From assembly GCA_009839745.1 (NCBI GenBank), contig VXPE01000064.1, positions 1 to 33,531 of the forward strand: a stretch of DNA of 33,531 bases, written 5' to 3'. The position numbers and the translations under genes are program-made. Positions 23,700 through 31,909 of this stretch are shown piece after piece. The notes under the pieces were generated by a model. It was not told the DNA's origin, searched no databases, and saw nothing but the letters and a program-made list of their open reading frames with translations. Position 1 is the stretch's first letter, and each line of letters begins with the position of its first letter. Source of the DNA: Candidatus Poribacteria bacterium (lineage in GTDB: Bacteria; Poribacteria; WGA-4E; WGA-3G).

Positions 23700-24962
23700 A
23701 TGCCAGCACGTTTAGCAATAGATGGCGGAACCCCCGTTATTGCCGATTCTGTACCCGGCGGAATGCACGGGCCCAGTGTGATAGATGCGCGTGAGATCAA
23801 TGCTGTGACAGAGGTCTTGCGCAGTGGAAAACTTTTTCGATTCGTTGAGGATTCCAATGTAGCCAGTTTTGAGAAGGAGGCAGCGGCGTACCTTGGGACG
23901 AAACACGCGTTGATGGTGAACTCCGGGACCTCCGCAATCATCTGCGCACTGACTGGGCTCGGTGTCGGCCCGGGAGACGAGGTGATTGTTCCGGGCTACA
24001 CTTTTATCGCCACTGCCGCTGCGATTGTCGGTGTGGGTGCGATTCCAGTCATAGCGGAAATCGACGATTCGCTCGGTTTAGATATTGCCGATGTGGAACG
24101 AAAAATTACACCCCATACGAAAGCTATCTTACCGGTCCACATGCAAGGTGTCCCGGGCCGACTTGAGGCGATTGTCGAACTCGCGCAGAAGCACAACCTC
24201 TTTGTTGTTGAGGATTGCTGTCAGTGTGTCGGCGGACAGTATAAAGGGAAATACGCTGGAACGTGGGGACACGCAGGTGCGTGGAGTCTTAACTACTACA
24301 AAGTCATCTCTTGCGGTGAAGGTGGGCTCGTCTTTAGCGATGACTACGACACCTATGAGCGCGCAGCCTTCGCAGCGGAACCGGGTTTACCGATGTGGAT
24401 GAGTGATTCTGAATGGAAGAACAAACCTTTTTCTCGGCAGTGTTACCGAACGAGTGAAATTTTGGGGGCGATCGCACGCGTGCAGCTTTCAAAATTAGAG
24501 GACATCTTAGGACACACGCGCAGACTGAAAAAAGCGTTTACCGCGGAACTCGCTGAGACACCGAAAGGTTATATCCGTCAACATGTAGATGATCCGACCG
24601 GTGAGTGTGGTATTAGTGCCGCGATTATTGTGCGTGATGTGGAACTCGCGAAAAAATACGCCGAAGCGCTCAAAGGTGAGGGGCTGAACGCCGGCACGGC
24701 TTACAACGAAGGTTTCCCCGATCGGCATATCTATACCTATTGGGATTCTATTCTCTTCAAGCATTCGCCCGACGCTTCTGGATATCCGTGGAAAGATCCA
24801 CGCTACACAGGAGATGTTGAGTACTCGCGGGATATGTGTCCACAGACGTTATCCATCCTCGGTCGTGCGTTGCGATTTGGGTTTAACGTGAATATGCAAG
24901 AGGAGCATGCGCGGTTGATGGCAGCCGCAATTAACAAAGTGGACGATTTTTTTAACGATTAA
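23700..24962 (+). CDS. DegT/DnrJ/EryC1/StrS-family PLP aminotransferase
   Basis: The protein has 420 residues, normal for the family. PLP-binding lysine K201 lies in SLNYYKVISCGEGG, the family hallmark. The aspartate that holds the pyridine nitrogen is D172 in VVEDCCQ. MVNSGTSAI (72-80) binds the cofactor phosphate. Members aminate keto-sugars or cyclitols, and some are regulators or dehydratases without amination. No sugar-nucleotide genes are adjacent, so the substrate is unknown. GGAGGA at 23688-23693 sets the start. The hairpin at 24970-24994 follows 8 nt after the stop and may end the transcript. Confidence 0.9.
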   Translation: MPARLAIDGGTPVIADSVPGGMHGPSVIDAREINAVTEVLRSGKLFRFVEDSNVASFEKEAAAYLGTKHALMVNSGTSAIICALTGLGVGPGDEVIVPGYTFIATAAAIVGVGAIPVIAEIDDSLGLDIADVERKITPHTKAILPVHMQGVPGRLEAIVELAQKHNLFVVEDCCQCVGGQYKGKYAGTWGHAGAWSLNYYKVISCGEGGLVFSDDYDTYERAAFAAEPGLPMWMSDSEWKNKPFSRQCYRTSEILGAIARVQLSKLEDILGHTRRLKKAFTAELAETPKGYIRQHVDDPTGECGISAAIIVRDVELAKKYAEALKGEGLNAGTAYNEGFPDRHIYTYWDSILFKHSPDASGYPWKDPRYTGDVEYSRDMCPQTLSILGRALRFGFNVNMQEEHARLMAAAINKVDDFFND

Positions 24963-24969
24963 ATCTGGG

Positions 24970-24994
24970 CATCGTTCCACTTCGTTCCACGATG
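24970..24994. repeat. Constant-loop hairpin (copy C)
   Basis: CATCGT (24970-24975) pairs with ACGATG (24989-24994) around a 13-nt loop TCCACTTCGTTCC, two changes from the loop of copies A and B. GTTTTC follows, so on the plus strand it could also terminate the DegT transcript. 25003-25013 TTAATTCCAACC recurs near 25941. Confidence 0.7.
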
Positions 24995-25101
24995 GTTTTC
25001 GGTTAATTCCAACCGCTCCGGGGTCATCAAAGGTCTCTTAACGATTGGAATACTTCCGTAATAACAGAAGATCAACTCAGAAGCAAAGGGTTAAAGAGTC
25101 G

Positions 25102-25857
25102 TTAGAAAATAGGGATGACATAGGTGCGGCGCCCGACTTCAGTGAAACCGAGTTTCTGTGCCACGCGAAGTGAAGCGGCGTTGTCTTCACCACAACTCCA
25201 AGCCGGTACTTTCCCTTTTGCCTGAATCTCTCGAGCGACGAGGAATGCCGCAGCGGTCGCAAACCCTTTTCCACGCCACTGCTCGACTGTCGAAACACCG
25301 ATGTCGGCATGTAGGTCAGTCTCCGCATAGGTATGCGCGATGGCGACGATATTACCATCCACAACGGCTCCCGCGGCGATCCCGTTTGTTAGCAGTGCTT
25401 CGTGCGTTTTGTAACCGTTTCCCTGGACTTCCGACGGAGCCTTTGCCAGACGCACAGTATCTTCTAATGTTAGAAGACGAACTGCCTCGTTTGAATAGCA
25501 ATGGACAGGCTCCAAAAGGGCATGACAGACATCACCATAATAACGGATGGATGTGCCCCTGTCGGCTTCAATAAGTGCCCCGAGAGATGCAGCGCAGGTG
25601 CTCTCGACGTTGACACACCCCCATCCGTGGGTCTCTTTTAAAAGTTGCCATAACGCCTCGGCATCAGTGCCGAACCCACAGGGTTCGTCTGCACAAAACG
25701 CGTCGAAGACGAGCGCTGCGTTGACATCCGGCAGGCTGCCAGCAATGTAAGCATCGCACATCCCCTGCTTCAAGCGGGACGCGGAAATAACCGTCATGGG
25801 GGTGTCCCCGAGGCGATCCGCCAGCACAAAACATTCTTGGAACGTAAGTTTAATCAT
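25102..25857 (-). CDS. GNAT-family N-acetyltransferase
   Basis: The protein has 251 residues; the C-terminal half (about 125-251) is the acetyltransferase fold. The acetyl-CoA pyrophosphate-binding loop is EQWRGKGFATA (about 192-202), and the late ASLRVAQKLGFTEVGRRTYV stretch is typical. The N-terminal 120 residues are a separate, Cys-rich domain I do not recognise. The acceptor is unknown. The start codon and the 32 bases before it belong to a 35-bp sequence identical to that at the VWA gene, with A6 but no Shine-Dalgarno site. Confidence 0.85.
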   Translation of the reverse strand: MIKLTFQECFVLADRLGDTPMTVISASRLKQGMCDAYIAGSLPDVNAALVFDAFCADEPCGFGTDAEALWQLLKETHGWGCVNVESTCAASLGALIEADRGTSIRYYGDVCHALLEPVHCYSNEAVRLLTLEDTVRLAKAPSEVQGNGYKTHEALLTNGIAAGAVVDGNIVAIAHTYAETDLHADIGVSTVEQWRGKGFATAAAFLVAREIQAKGKVPAWSCGEDNAASLRVAQKLGFTEVGRRTYVIPIF

Positions 25858-25935
25858 TTTTTTAACTATGGGAATCTGGTCACTGCTCCCTGTGCAAGCT
25901 TATAGAGGTTTACAGGACAATGTTTCGCAGTGGTT
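25855..25935. repeat. Shared 35-bp leader plus interrupted hairpin (copy D)
   Basis: 25855-25889 is identical to 5416-5450. The hairpin CACTGC (25881-25886) with GCAGTG (25927-25932) is the same as copy A, but the middle of its loop (ACTAC) is replaced by 32 nt (25890-25921). That insert helps form its own small stem, CCTGT (25889-25893) with ACAGG (25912-25916). Confidence 0.72.
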
Positions 25936-26081
25936 CTTAGTTAATTCCAACCGGGTCTAGGGGTTCAAAGGTTTCTGACTTCACCGGAGATCGTTGCGTA
26001 ATGAAATTAGGTTCTCCTTAAATGGCATAATTTGTCTTTGCTTTACATTTGGAGCAACGCCCAGGAGTAATAAATTAAAAG

Positions 26082-26882
26082 ATGAAAGTTACGATTTTAG
26101 GTTCAGGCACCTCAACAGGCGTTCCTGAGTATCAATGCAACTGCGAAACCTGCCAAGACGCGCGGGATGTCAACTCAAAAAACTACCGGACTCGTTCATC
26201 AATCCATATCGAAAAAGAGGGGAAGCACCTCCAATTCGACCTCGGTCCCAATTTCATGGATCAGATCGTTCGGAACCGGATTGAGCGGATAGATGCCGTT
26301 ATCTTCACACACTCGCATGCCGATCATGTCAGTGGAACGAACGACATTGTGATGCCGTGCCGAAAACAGCAAATGGATATGCCCATCTACGGTCCTGAGC
26401 AGACGATTGGTATCCTACAACGCAACTTCGATTATATGTTTACAAAGGAGACGTTCCAAGGTGGTGGTGTCGGACATCTACTACCGAATGTGATTGAAGA
26501 AAAGGAACGACTGGCGTTGCATGGATTCGATATTATGCCAATTCCAGTTGAACACGGGAACGTTCCGACTTATGGCTATCGAATCGACGACTTCGGATAC
26601 CTACCAGATGTGAAGCGATTGCCGAAGGCGTCGCAAGACCTACTGAATGGGGTTGACGTGCTGGTGATTGACGCGCTCAGTTTCAATCCGAGACATCCAA
26701 CGCATCTTTCAGTCGGTGAAGCATTGGAAATCAGTGCGGCTTTAAAACCGAGGAAGACCTACTTCACGCATATTATGCACCGACTGGATCATCGGTATTT
26801 TCCGGAGCAGTGTAAAGAGATGGACATTGAACTCCCAGACGATGCCTATCTCGCGTATGATGGACAGGTAATTCAGCTATAG
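26082..26882 (+). CDS. Metallo-beta-lactamase-fold hydrolase, PhnP-like
   Basis: The protein has 266 residues. It begins MKVTILGSGTSTGVP and carries C19, C21 and C24 (the CxCxxC of PhnP-like proteins, a structural zinc site). The metal motif T-H77-S-H79-A-D81-H82, a later PVEHGNVP histidine and a FTHIMHRLDH end complete the active site. PhnP is a cyclic-phosphate phosphodiesterase; related proteins cut other phosphodiesters. No phn genes are nearby, so I give only the fold and class. AGGAG at 26063-26067 is 14 nt from the ATG. Confidence 0.85.
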   Translation: MKVTILGSGTSTGVPEYQCNCETCQDARDVNSKNYRTRSSIHIEKEGKHLQFDLGPNFMDQIVRNRIERIDAVIFTHSHADHVSGTNDIVMPCRKQQMDMPIYGPEQTIGILQRNFDYMFTKETFQGGGVGHLLPNVIEEKERLALHGFDIMPIPVEHGNVPTYGYRIDDFGYLPDVKRLPKASQDLLNGVDVLVIDALSFNPRHPTHLSVGEALEISAALKPRKTYFTHIMHRLDHRYFPEQCKEMDIELPDDAYLAYDGQVIQL

Positions 26883-26886
26883 TATG

Positions 26887-26910
26887 TGCCTCGATCCGAA
26901 GACCGAGGCA
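26887..26910. terminator. Hairpin between convergent genes
   Basis: TGCCTCG (26887-26893) pairs with CGAGGCA (26904-26910). It lies 5 nt after the stop of the PhnP-like gene and 15 nt from the stop of the adaptor gene on the other strand. Both sides lack a T-tract, so termination is uncertain. Confidence 0.45.
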
Positions 26911-26924
26911 ACAGCCAGTGTTCT

Positions 26925-28808
26925 CTATCTACCGAACCCACCTTGTGGCGGTTTCCGTTGCTGCAGAATAACGCGGTCGTTTGCCTTGAGTCCGCTTTTG
27001 ACGATCACGTGTGTTTCGTTCTGCATACCGGTTTCAACCTCTGTGCGTGTGCCTTTGCTGCTACCATCATCGAGCATAACGGCTTTTCCCTTCGACATAT
27101 TAATCGTGGCGCGTATACCGTCTGCTTGCTTTTTACCTTTCACCAAAAGAGATAGCGTTGTTGGTCCCGGACGAATACCGCGTTGGGAACTATCAAGACT
27201 AATGGTAACATCGTTGGAACCCACATTTGCCACAGTGCCCCTGAAAATCTTTTCACTGACAGTCTGGACTTCAATCGGCTGATTTACCTTGTAGGGTTTG
27301 GTATTATCAACTTGCGCGGTGACAGTCGCCGAAGGCTCATTTATAAGGGCATCAATCGGTAGTAGGAGCACCCCTTTTTCTTCATAGGTAATGATATCGA
27401 CATCTGCGCTCATGCCCGGACGCAGTTCCTCTGGGGACCCACTAACTTCTATCATCACCTCAAATGAAATGATGTTATCCTGTTCCGCCCCGCTGGGCGA
27501 AATTTCATAGACTGTTCCGTCGTATGTTTTTGTTTGGTAGGCATCTACCTTGATTTCTGCGCGGTGGTCGAGACGGAGACGCTCCATATCGACTTCGTTG
27601 ATGAAGGTTTTGACGACCATTTTGGAAGGATCCACAATCGTCATAATGGGCGGACTCTGCGAGAAGGCAGAACGTCCAGACGTCACGATTTCCCCCTCTT
27701 CGAGTTCAAGGAGCGTAACAATTCCCGCCATAGGTGCCCTGATTGTGGTCCAATCAAGCCGTTCTTCTTCATTTTTTAGATTACTTTCCCTACGCAGTTT
27801 ATTTGCTTCAGCACTGACCCTGGATTGCTGGGTTAGCAATTTTTCATTGTCGAAAGTCGATATGAGTTCTTGTAACCGAGTTTCGGAATTGTCGACACGG
27901 AGTTGTGCTTCCTCCTCTGACTTCTGCCGCATTTTTTTCAGGTTTTCGAGGTTTCGTTCCTCGTTCGCCAATATTGCCTCACGTGTTACGATGGCAGTCT
28001 CGCGTGTATTGATCGTTCGCTCTTGCGATGTGATCGATTGTTTCTGTGAGTCTACCCGTGTTATGGCATTTTCGTGTTGGACTTCAGCGTTGGCGTGCTG
28101 GGCTTGGGCGTCCTCTAATGCCTTTTTGGAAACCAGTCCCTTATCAAAGAGTTCCGTGTTACGATCGAGTTCTGATTTGGCGTTATCTAAGGAAACCTTT
28201 GCAGATCTGAGGGAGGCTTCATTTTCAGACAACGTAATTTTTGCCTGTGCAAGCGCGATGTCGGCTTGATCTAAGGCGATTGTATCCTGTGCAAGCGAGT
28301 TCTTAGTGGTCTGAACATTTGTTTCTGCCTGACTGACTTGTGTTATCGTTGTGGCTTTAGTGGTCTCAAGGTTGGCTTGAGCGATTTTCAGATCTGCATC
28401 CGCCTGCGTGAGTTCGCTGTCAAGCCGCTCGTTTTTGAGTTCTATGTTTAGTTCTGCTTGTCTGACCTGTGCTTTGGCAGCTGCGACATCCGCTTGTGCC
28501 TGTTTTTTCCCTTCTTGATAGAGTTCGGGATCCAGTTCCAGCAATATTTGGCCCTTTTCAACCCTATCGCTGTTTTGAACATGGAGTTTAATGATTTCGC
28601 CTTCCACGTTGGATTTTATTTCTACGTCGATGAGCGGTTCCAAGTTGCCTGTTGCGCTAATACGCATTTGGAAATCGCCACGTTCAACGACTTCAATTTT
28701 TTTATCCAGAGATGGATCTGTCCCGTTTTTCCCGCGGCCCAGGACGACCCAACCGATGGCAACGACGAGGACCAAAACAACGGCAGCAGCAATAATCACT
28801 TTCTTCAA
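26925..28808 (-). CDS. Periplasmic adaptor (HlyD/MacA family)
   Basis: The protein has 627 residues, much longer than MacA (about 370). An N-terminal membrane anchor (4-24) is followed by the first half of a lipoyl-type domain (VEGEIIKLHVQNSDRVEKGQ). A very long alpha-helical hairpin follows, about 100-370, rich in Q, N, A, E and T. The second lipoyl half has IRAPMAGIVTLLELEEGE, then come beta-barrel and membrane-proximal domains. The start is a TTG at 28808 with AGGAGGA 8 nt upstream. It is the last gene of the permease cluster and would bridge the inner-membrane pump to an outer-membrane channel. The channel gene is not in view. Confidence 0.88.
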   Translation of the reverse strand: MKKVIIAAAVVLVLVVAIGWVVLGRGKNGTDPSLDKKIEVVERGDFQMRISATGNLEPLIDVEIKSNVEGEIIKLHVQNSDRVEKGQILLELDPELYQEGKKQAQADVAAAKAQVRQAELNIELKNERLDSELTQADADLKIAQANLETTKATTITQVSQAETNVQTTKNSLAQDTIALDQADIALAQAKITLSENEASLRSAKVSLDNAKSELDRNTELFDKGLVSKKALEDAQAQHANAEVQHENAITRVDSQKQSITSQERTINTRETAIVTREAILANEERNLENLKKMRQKSEEEAQLRVDNSETRLQELISTFDNEKLLTQQSRVSAEANKLRRESNLKNEEERLDWTTIRAPMAGIVTLLELEEGEIVTSGRSAFSQSPPIMTIVDPSKMVVKTFINEVDMERLRLDHRAEIKVDAYQTKTYDGTVYEISPSGAEQDNIISFEVMIEVSGSPEELRPGMSADVDIITYEEKGVLLLPIDALINEPSATVTAQVDNTKPYKVNQPIEVQTVSEKIFRGTVANVGSNDVTISLDSSQRGIRPGPTTLSLLVKGKKQADGIRATINMSKGKAVMLDDGSSKGTRTEVETGMQNETHVIVKSGLKANDRVILQQRKPPQGGFGR

Positions 28809-28863
28809 GGGTAATTCCTCCTAGAGTAGTTGTTGGTCATCGGTGCGGTGAATCAGAATCAAC

Positions 28864-28941
28864 GGTATGAATGCCTTATGGCATTCCCCGGGTATGAAGC
28901 CCTTATGGGCTTCCCCATCTGCGAAAGCAGACGAAGTCTGC
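28864..28941. repeat. Array of small hairpins between adaptor and permease genes
   Basis: Two tandem units share GGTATGAA, then a TTAT loop, then TTCCCC. Their stems differ but pair: GAATGCC/GGCATTC (28869-28886) and GAAGCCC/GGGCTTC (28896-28913). A third hairpin TCTGC-GAAA-GCAGA (28918-28931) overlaps a fourth, GCAGAC-GAA-GTCTGC (28927-28941), so only one of those two can form. In the RNA of the minus-strand operon the complements would fold. Confidence 0.7.
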
Positions 28942-28966
28942 GAACCGAGAACCATCCTCCAATAGA

Positions 28967-30286
28967 CTAATCGGAACGGAGTGCTTCAACGGGTGTAAGT
29001 TTCGCCGCTTTGTTAGCCGGATAAAGCCCGAAGAAAACACCAATAGCCACAGAAACGAGTAATGCGATAATCATCGTTCCGAATGAAATCACTGAGGGCC
29101 AATTGCTTCCTTCCCAGACGAACCTGGAAATAAGAGCAGCTGTTCCTTGCCCCATGAATATACCAGCAATTGCGCCGATAATACCCCCGCCAAGGGTCAG
29201 CACGGCAGCTTCAACCAGAAACTGTGCCAGGATGTCGTTACGGGTTGCGCCGAGTGCTTTACGCAGCCCGATTTCCTTCGTCCTGTCGGTTACAGAGACA
29301 AGCATAATGTTCATTACGCCGATCCCCGCGACCATCAGCGCGATGCCAGCAATACCACCCATCAGGGCTTTCATCACTAACCCCACTTTTCTGGCAGTTG
29401 CCAACTCCTCTGTAGCTGTCCAATAGTTATATTCTTCACCTGTATTGTTATGTTGTCTTCCCAAGATCCGTTTGGCGTCGGCTATAGCGATTGGAATCGT
29501 ATCCACGTCAACTGCTTCTACGCGAAGGCGTTCAATGTCATCTCTGCCCTTAAAACGTTGTTGAAGCGTTGTTATGGGAATAATAAAACGGTCATCCCAG
29601 CCAGAAGTGTCCATCGCATCGCCTTTCTCTTCCATGACACCGATGACCTTCAGACGCACCTCATAAAGCCCACTTCTACCTCTCCACCGGAAGGATTGAC
29701 GCGAGGCTTTAATCTCTTTTCCAACGGGATCTTCGCCGAGAAAAACCTCTTCGGCGACCTTGGAACCGATAACAGCGACACTACTCGCCTCTTCCACTTC
29801 TTCGGCTGTAAAGAATCTACCCTCCGATGGGTACCAGTTGTGCGAACGATCGTATCCTGCGGTTGAAGCGACGATACGAGATTCTTTTGTGCGTCCTTTA
29901 TAATTCACGGTCCAACCGGGCATATCATCTTCGGCGACGACATTGACGATTCCTCTGGCTCTATCAAGGATTGCAAACGCATCTTCGGTTTCCAGATCTT
30001 CAGCGCGGTTTCTTTGCCATCGGCTTCTTCCACGCACAGCTGATCCAGCGGCGCGGCTCAAGGTTCCCGACTGTTTGTCCCAGTCATCTTTATAGATTTC
30101 GATCATTTTCGTGCCGCCCGTCCGTTCAATTTCTCGTAAGACCATGGCACTCGAGCCATCGCCGACGGATACCATACTGACAACAGACCCTACACCGACG
30201 ATAATCCCTAAAATTGTCAGTGCGGAGCGGAGCGGGTTCCGCCGTAGACTGGAAATGCCTAAAATAACACACTCCATCAAATTCAT
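28967..30286 (-). CDS. MacB/FtsX-type ABC transporter permease
   Basis: The protein has 439 residues. It has one N-terminal membrane helix (SALTILGIIVGVGSVVSMVSVG), a periplasmic MacB-type domain (about 45-300), then three C-terminal helices of the FtsX domain with VTDRTKEIGLRKALGATRNDI. There is no ATPase domain, unlike MacB itself. It is less similar to the two upstream permeases than they are to each other. AGGAGG lies 8 nt before the ATG at 30286, overlapping the stop of the preceding gene (12 nt away), so translation is coupled. Confidence 0.92.
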   Translation of the reverse strand: MNLMECVILGISSLRRNPLRSALTILGIIVGVGSVVSMVSVGDGSSAMVLREIERTGGTKMIEIYKDDWDKQSGTLSRAAGSAVRGRSRWQRNRAEDLETEDAFAILDRARGIVNVVAEDDMPGWTVNYKGRTKESRIVASTAGYDRSHNWYPSEGRFFTAEEVEEASSVAVIGSKVAEEVFLGEDPVGKEIKASRQSFRWRGRSGLYEVRLKVIGVMEEKGDAMDTSGWDDRFIIPITTLQQRFKGRDDIERLRVEAVDVDTIPIAIADAKRILGRQHNNTGEEYNYWTATEELATARKVGLVMKALMGGIAGIALMVAGIGVMNIMLVSVTDRTKEIGLRKALGATRNDILAQFLVEAAVLTLGGGIIGAIAGIFMGQGTAALISRFVWEGSNWPSVISFGTMIIALLVSVAIGVFFGLYPANKAAKLTPVEALRSD

Positions 30287-30298
30287 GTGGATTGCCTC

Positions 30299-31603
30299 CT
30301 AATCAGCCCTAAGTGCCTCAATTGGTGAGAGTCCAGAAGCTTTTATTGCTGGATACAGCCCAAAAGAGATGCCAATTATCGCTGAAAATGATACTGAAAT
30401 CAATATCCATTCCGTGGAGATAACCGAGGGCCATTCGGGAACGATCTGGACGATGTTGACGGCGAGCATCGCCATCCCTTCGCCGGCAAACAAACCCAAT
30501 ACAACCCCCAGGGCACCGCCTACACTACACATCGCAATGGCTTCTATTAAAAACTGCAACAGAATGTCTAATCGCTTCGCCCCGATGGCTTTTCGTAAAC
30601 CGATCTCGCGGGTGCGTTCTGTGACAGCCACGAGCATCATGTTCATAATCCCAATACCACCGACAAGTAACGAAAATCCTGCGATACTCCCCAATGCGAT
30701 TTTTATGACTTTGCTGATTTTGTCCAACTGTGCCATGCCTTCCCGCATATCCCAGATTGAGAAGAAATCGTCTTGCCCGTGATGCATCTTTCTAAGGACG
30801 GTTTTCACCTCTTCAATTGCTTGCGGGACTTCTTCAACAGTATTCGCGTGGACGGAAAGCATTACAATCCTATCGTTACCGGTGAAACGTTCCTGTGCTG
30901 TGGTAAGGGGGATGAATATCATGTCATCCAAGTTCCAGCCAAATCTGAGGCTGCGTCCGCGGGTTTCCATTGTGCCGACAACGGTGAAACGTTCGGTTAT
31001 TCGTTTTTGGTCTTTTCTGCCATACCGATCGAACCGCCCCCCGGGACCTTTACCGATTTTAATCTCTTTTCCTACAGGAGAATCGTTTCCAAATAGGGCG
31101 GCGGTTACTTCAGCCCCAAGCACACAAATTTTCGCTTCATTATCAATATCTTCGTTTGTAATAAAGCGGCCTTGCTGGATGCCCCAATCCATCGCTTCCG
31201 AGAATGATGCATTTACGCCGTTATAACCTGTGCGGTGCTCTGCCCCGCCGGCGGCTTGGACAAGCACCCCTCGCCATTCTGGGATCCGCGGCACGACTAA
31301 CTTTACAGATGGACATTCCGCTTCAATGGCTAATACATCTTCGTATTCAAAATACTCGTTGCTCCGATTCGGTACCCAGCGATTGTTTACCCGCTTATGG
31401 CTGCTTCGGTACATCGTAAACTGGTTCACGCCACCGAGTTTCTGTGCGTCTTGCAGGACAATCATCTTGGCACCATCACCGATGGCTATCATTGCGAGCA
31501 CTGAGGCAACCCCGATAATAATGCCGAGCATCGTCAACAAAGAACGCAACTTATTGCTACGAATTGCGGAAATACCAACAGATATCCCCTCAACTATGCG
31601 CAT
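30299..31603 (-). CDS. MacB/FtsX-type ABC transporter permease (paralogue 2)
   Basis: The protein has 434 residues with the same topology: one N-terminal helix (LLTMLGIIIGVASVLAMIAIG), a periplasmic domain, and the FtsX part with VTERTREIGLRKAIGAKRLDI. It is closely similar along its length to the protein at 31910-33211 (for example NEYFEYEDVLAIEAECPSV against NEYMEYEDVLAIEAECPSV), so one is a recent duplicate. GGAGG is 7 nt before the ATG at 31603. Confidence 0.92.
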   Translation of the reverse strand: MRIVEGISVGISAIRSNKLRSLLTMLGIIIGVASVLAMIAIGDGAKMIVLQDAQKLGGVNQFTMYRSSHKRVNNRWVPNRSNEYFEYEDVLAIEAECPSVKLVVPRIPEWRGVLVQAAGGAEHRTGYNGVNASFSEAMDWGIQQGRFITNEDIDNEAKICVLGAEVTAALFGNDSPVGKEIKIGKGPGGRFDRYGRKDQKRITERFTVVGTMETRGRSLRFGWNLDDMIFIPLTTAQERFTGNDRIVMLSVHANTVEEVPQAIEEVKTVLRKMHHGQDDFFSIWDMREGMAQLDKISKVIKIALGSIAGFSLLVGGIGIMNMMLVAVTERTREIGLRKAIGAKRLDILLQFLIEAIAMCSVGGALGVVLGLFAGEGMAMLAVNIVQIVPEWPSVISTEWILISVSFSAIIGISFGLYPAIKASGLSPIEALRAD

Positions 31604-31909
31604 TTCATGCCTCCAATTTATAAAGTATTCCTATTCTTAATGTGTTAGACAAAAAAAGGGGAATAAAGTTCGATTTTTTTCGTAGCAATTTCTTTTTTTA
31701 GGAACGATTTCCAAATCGCAGCACCTAACCAAAATAGAACCTATTCTTATTTTATTAGACGCAATTAAATGAAATAGGTTTATTGTTTATTGGTTATGTG
31801 TTTTGGGGTAACAGATAAGATTTCAGGATGGTGATAGAGAATTTAATGAGGAAAGGCGCGCTTGAAAAAGCGCGCATATAGGGACAGATGTTGGTTGGAT
31901 ACCGAGTTT
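31604..31909. other. Intergenic region between the two duplicated permeases
   Basis: The 306 bases hold no gene. A 21-nt near-repeat occurs twice, at 31630-31650 and 31740-31760, matching at 18 positions (both start CCTATTCTTA and end TTAGAC). A perfect hairpin GCGCGCTT-GAAA-AAGCGCGC (31856-31875) lies 34 nt after the stop of the upstream gene and may be a terminator, though no U-run follows. Confidence 0.5.

Noticed and set aside
25158-25574. Plus-strand frame of 138 codons opposite the GNAT gene
   Set aside because: The antisense GNAT frame has clear motifs and this one has none; its composition is shadow-like.
27550-28269. Long plus-strand frame of 239 codons opposite the adaptor gene
   Set aside because: It is Ser/Arg/Cys-rich, the usual shadow of a coiled-coil gene read on the other strand.
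28864-28941. CRISPR-like array
   Set aside because: The units are hairpins with different stems and there are only two full units; no spacers of equal length and no cas genes.
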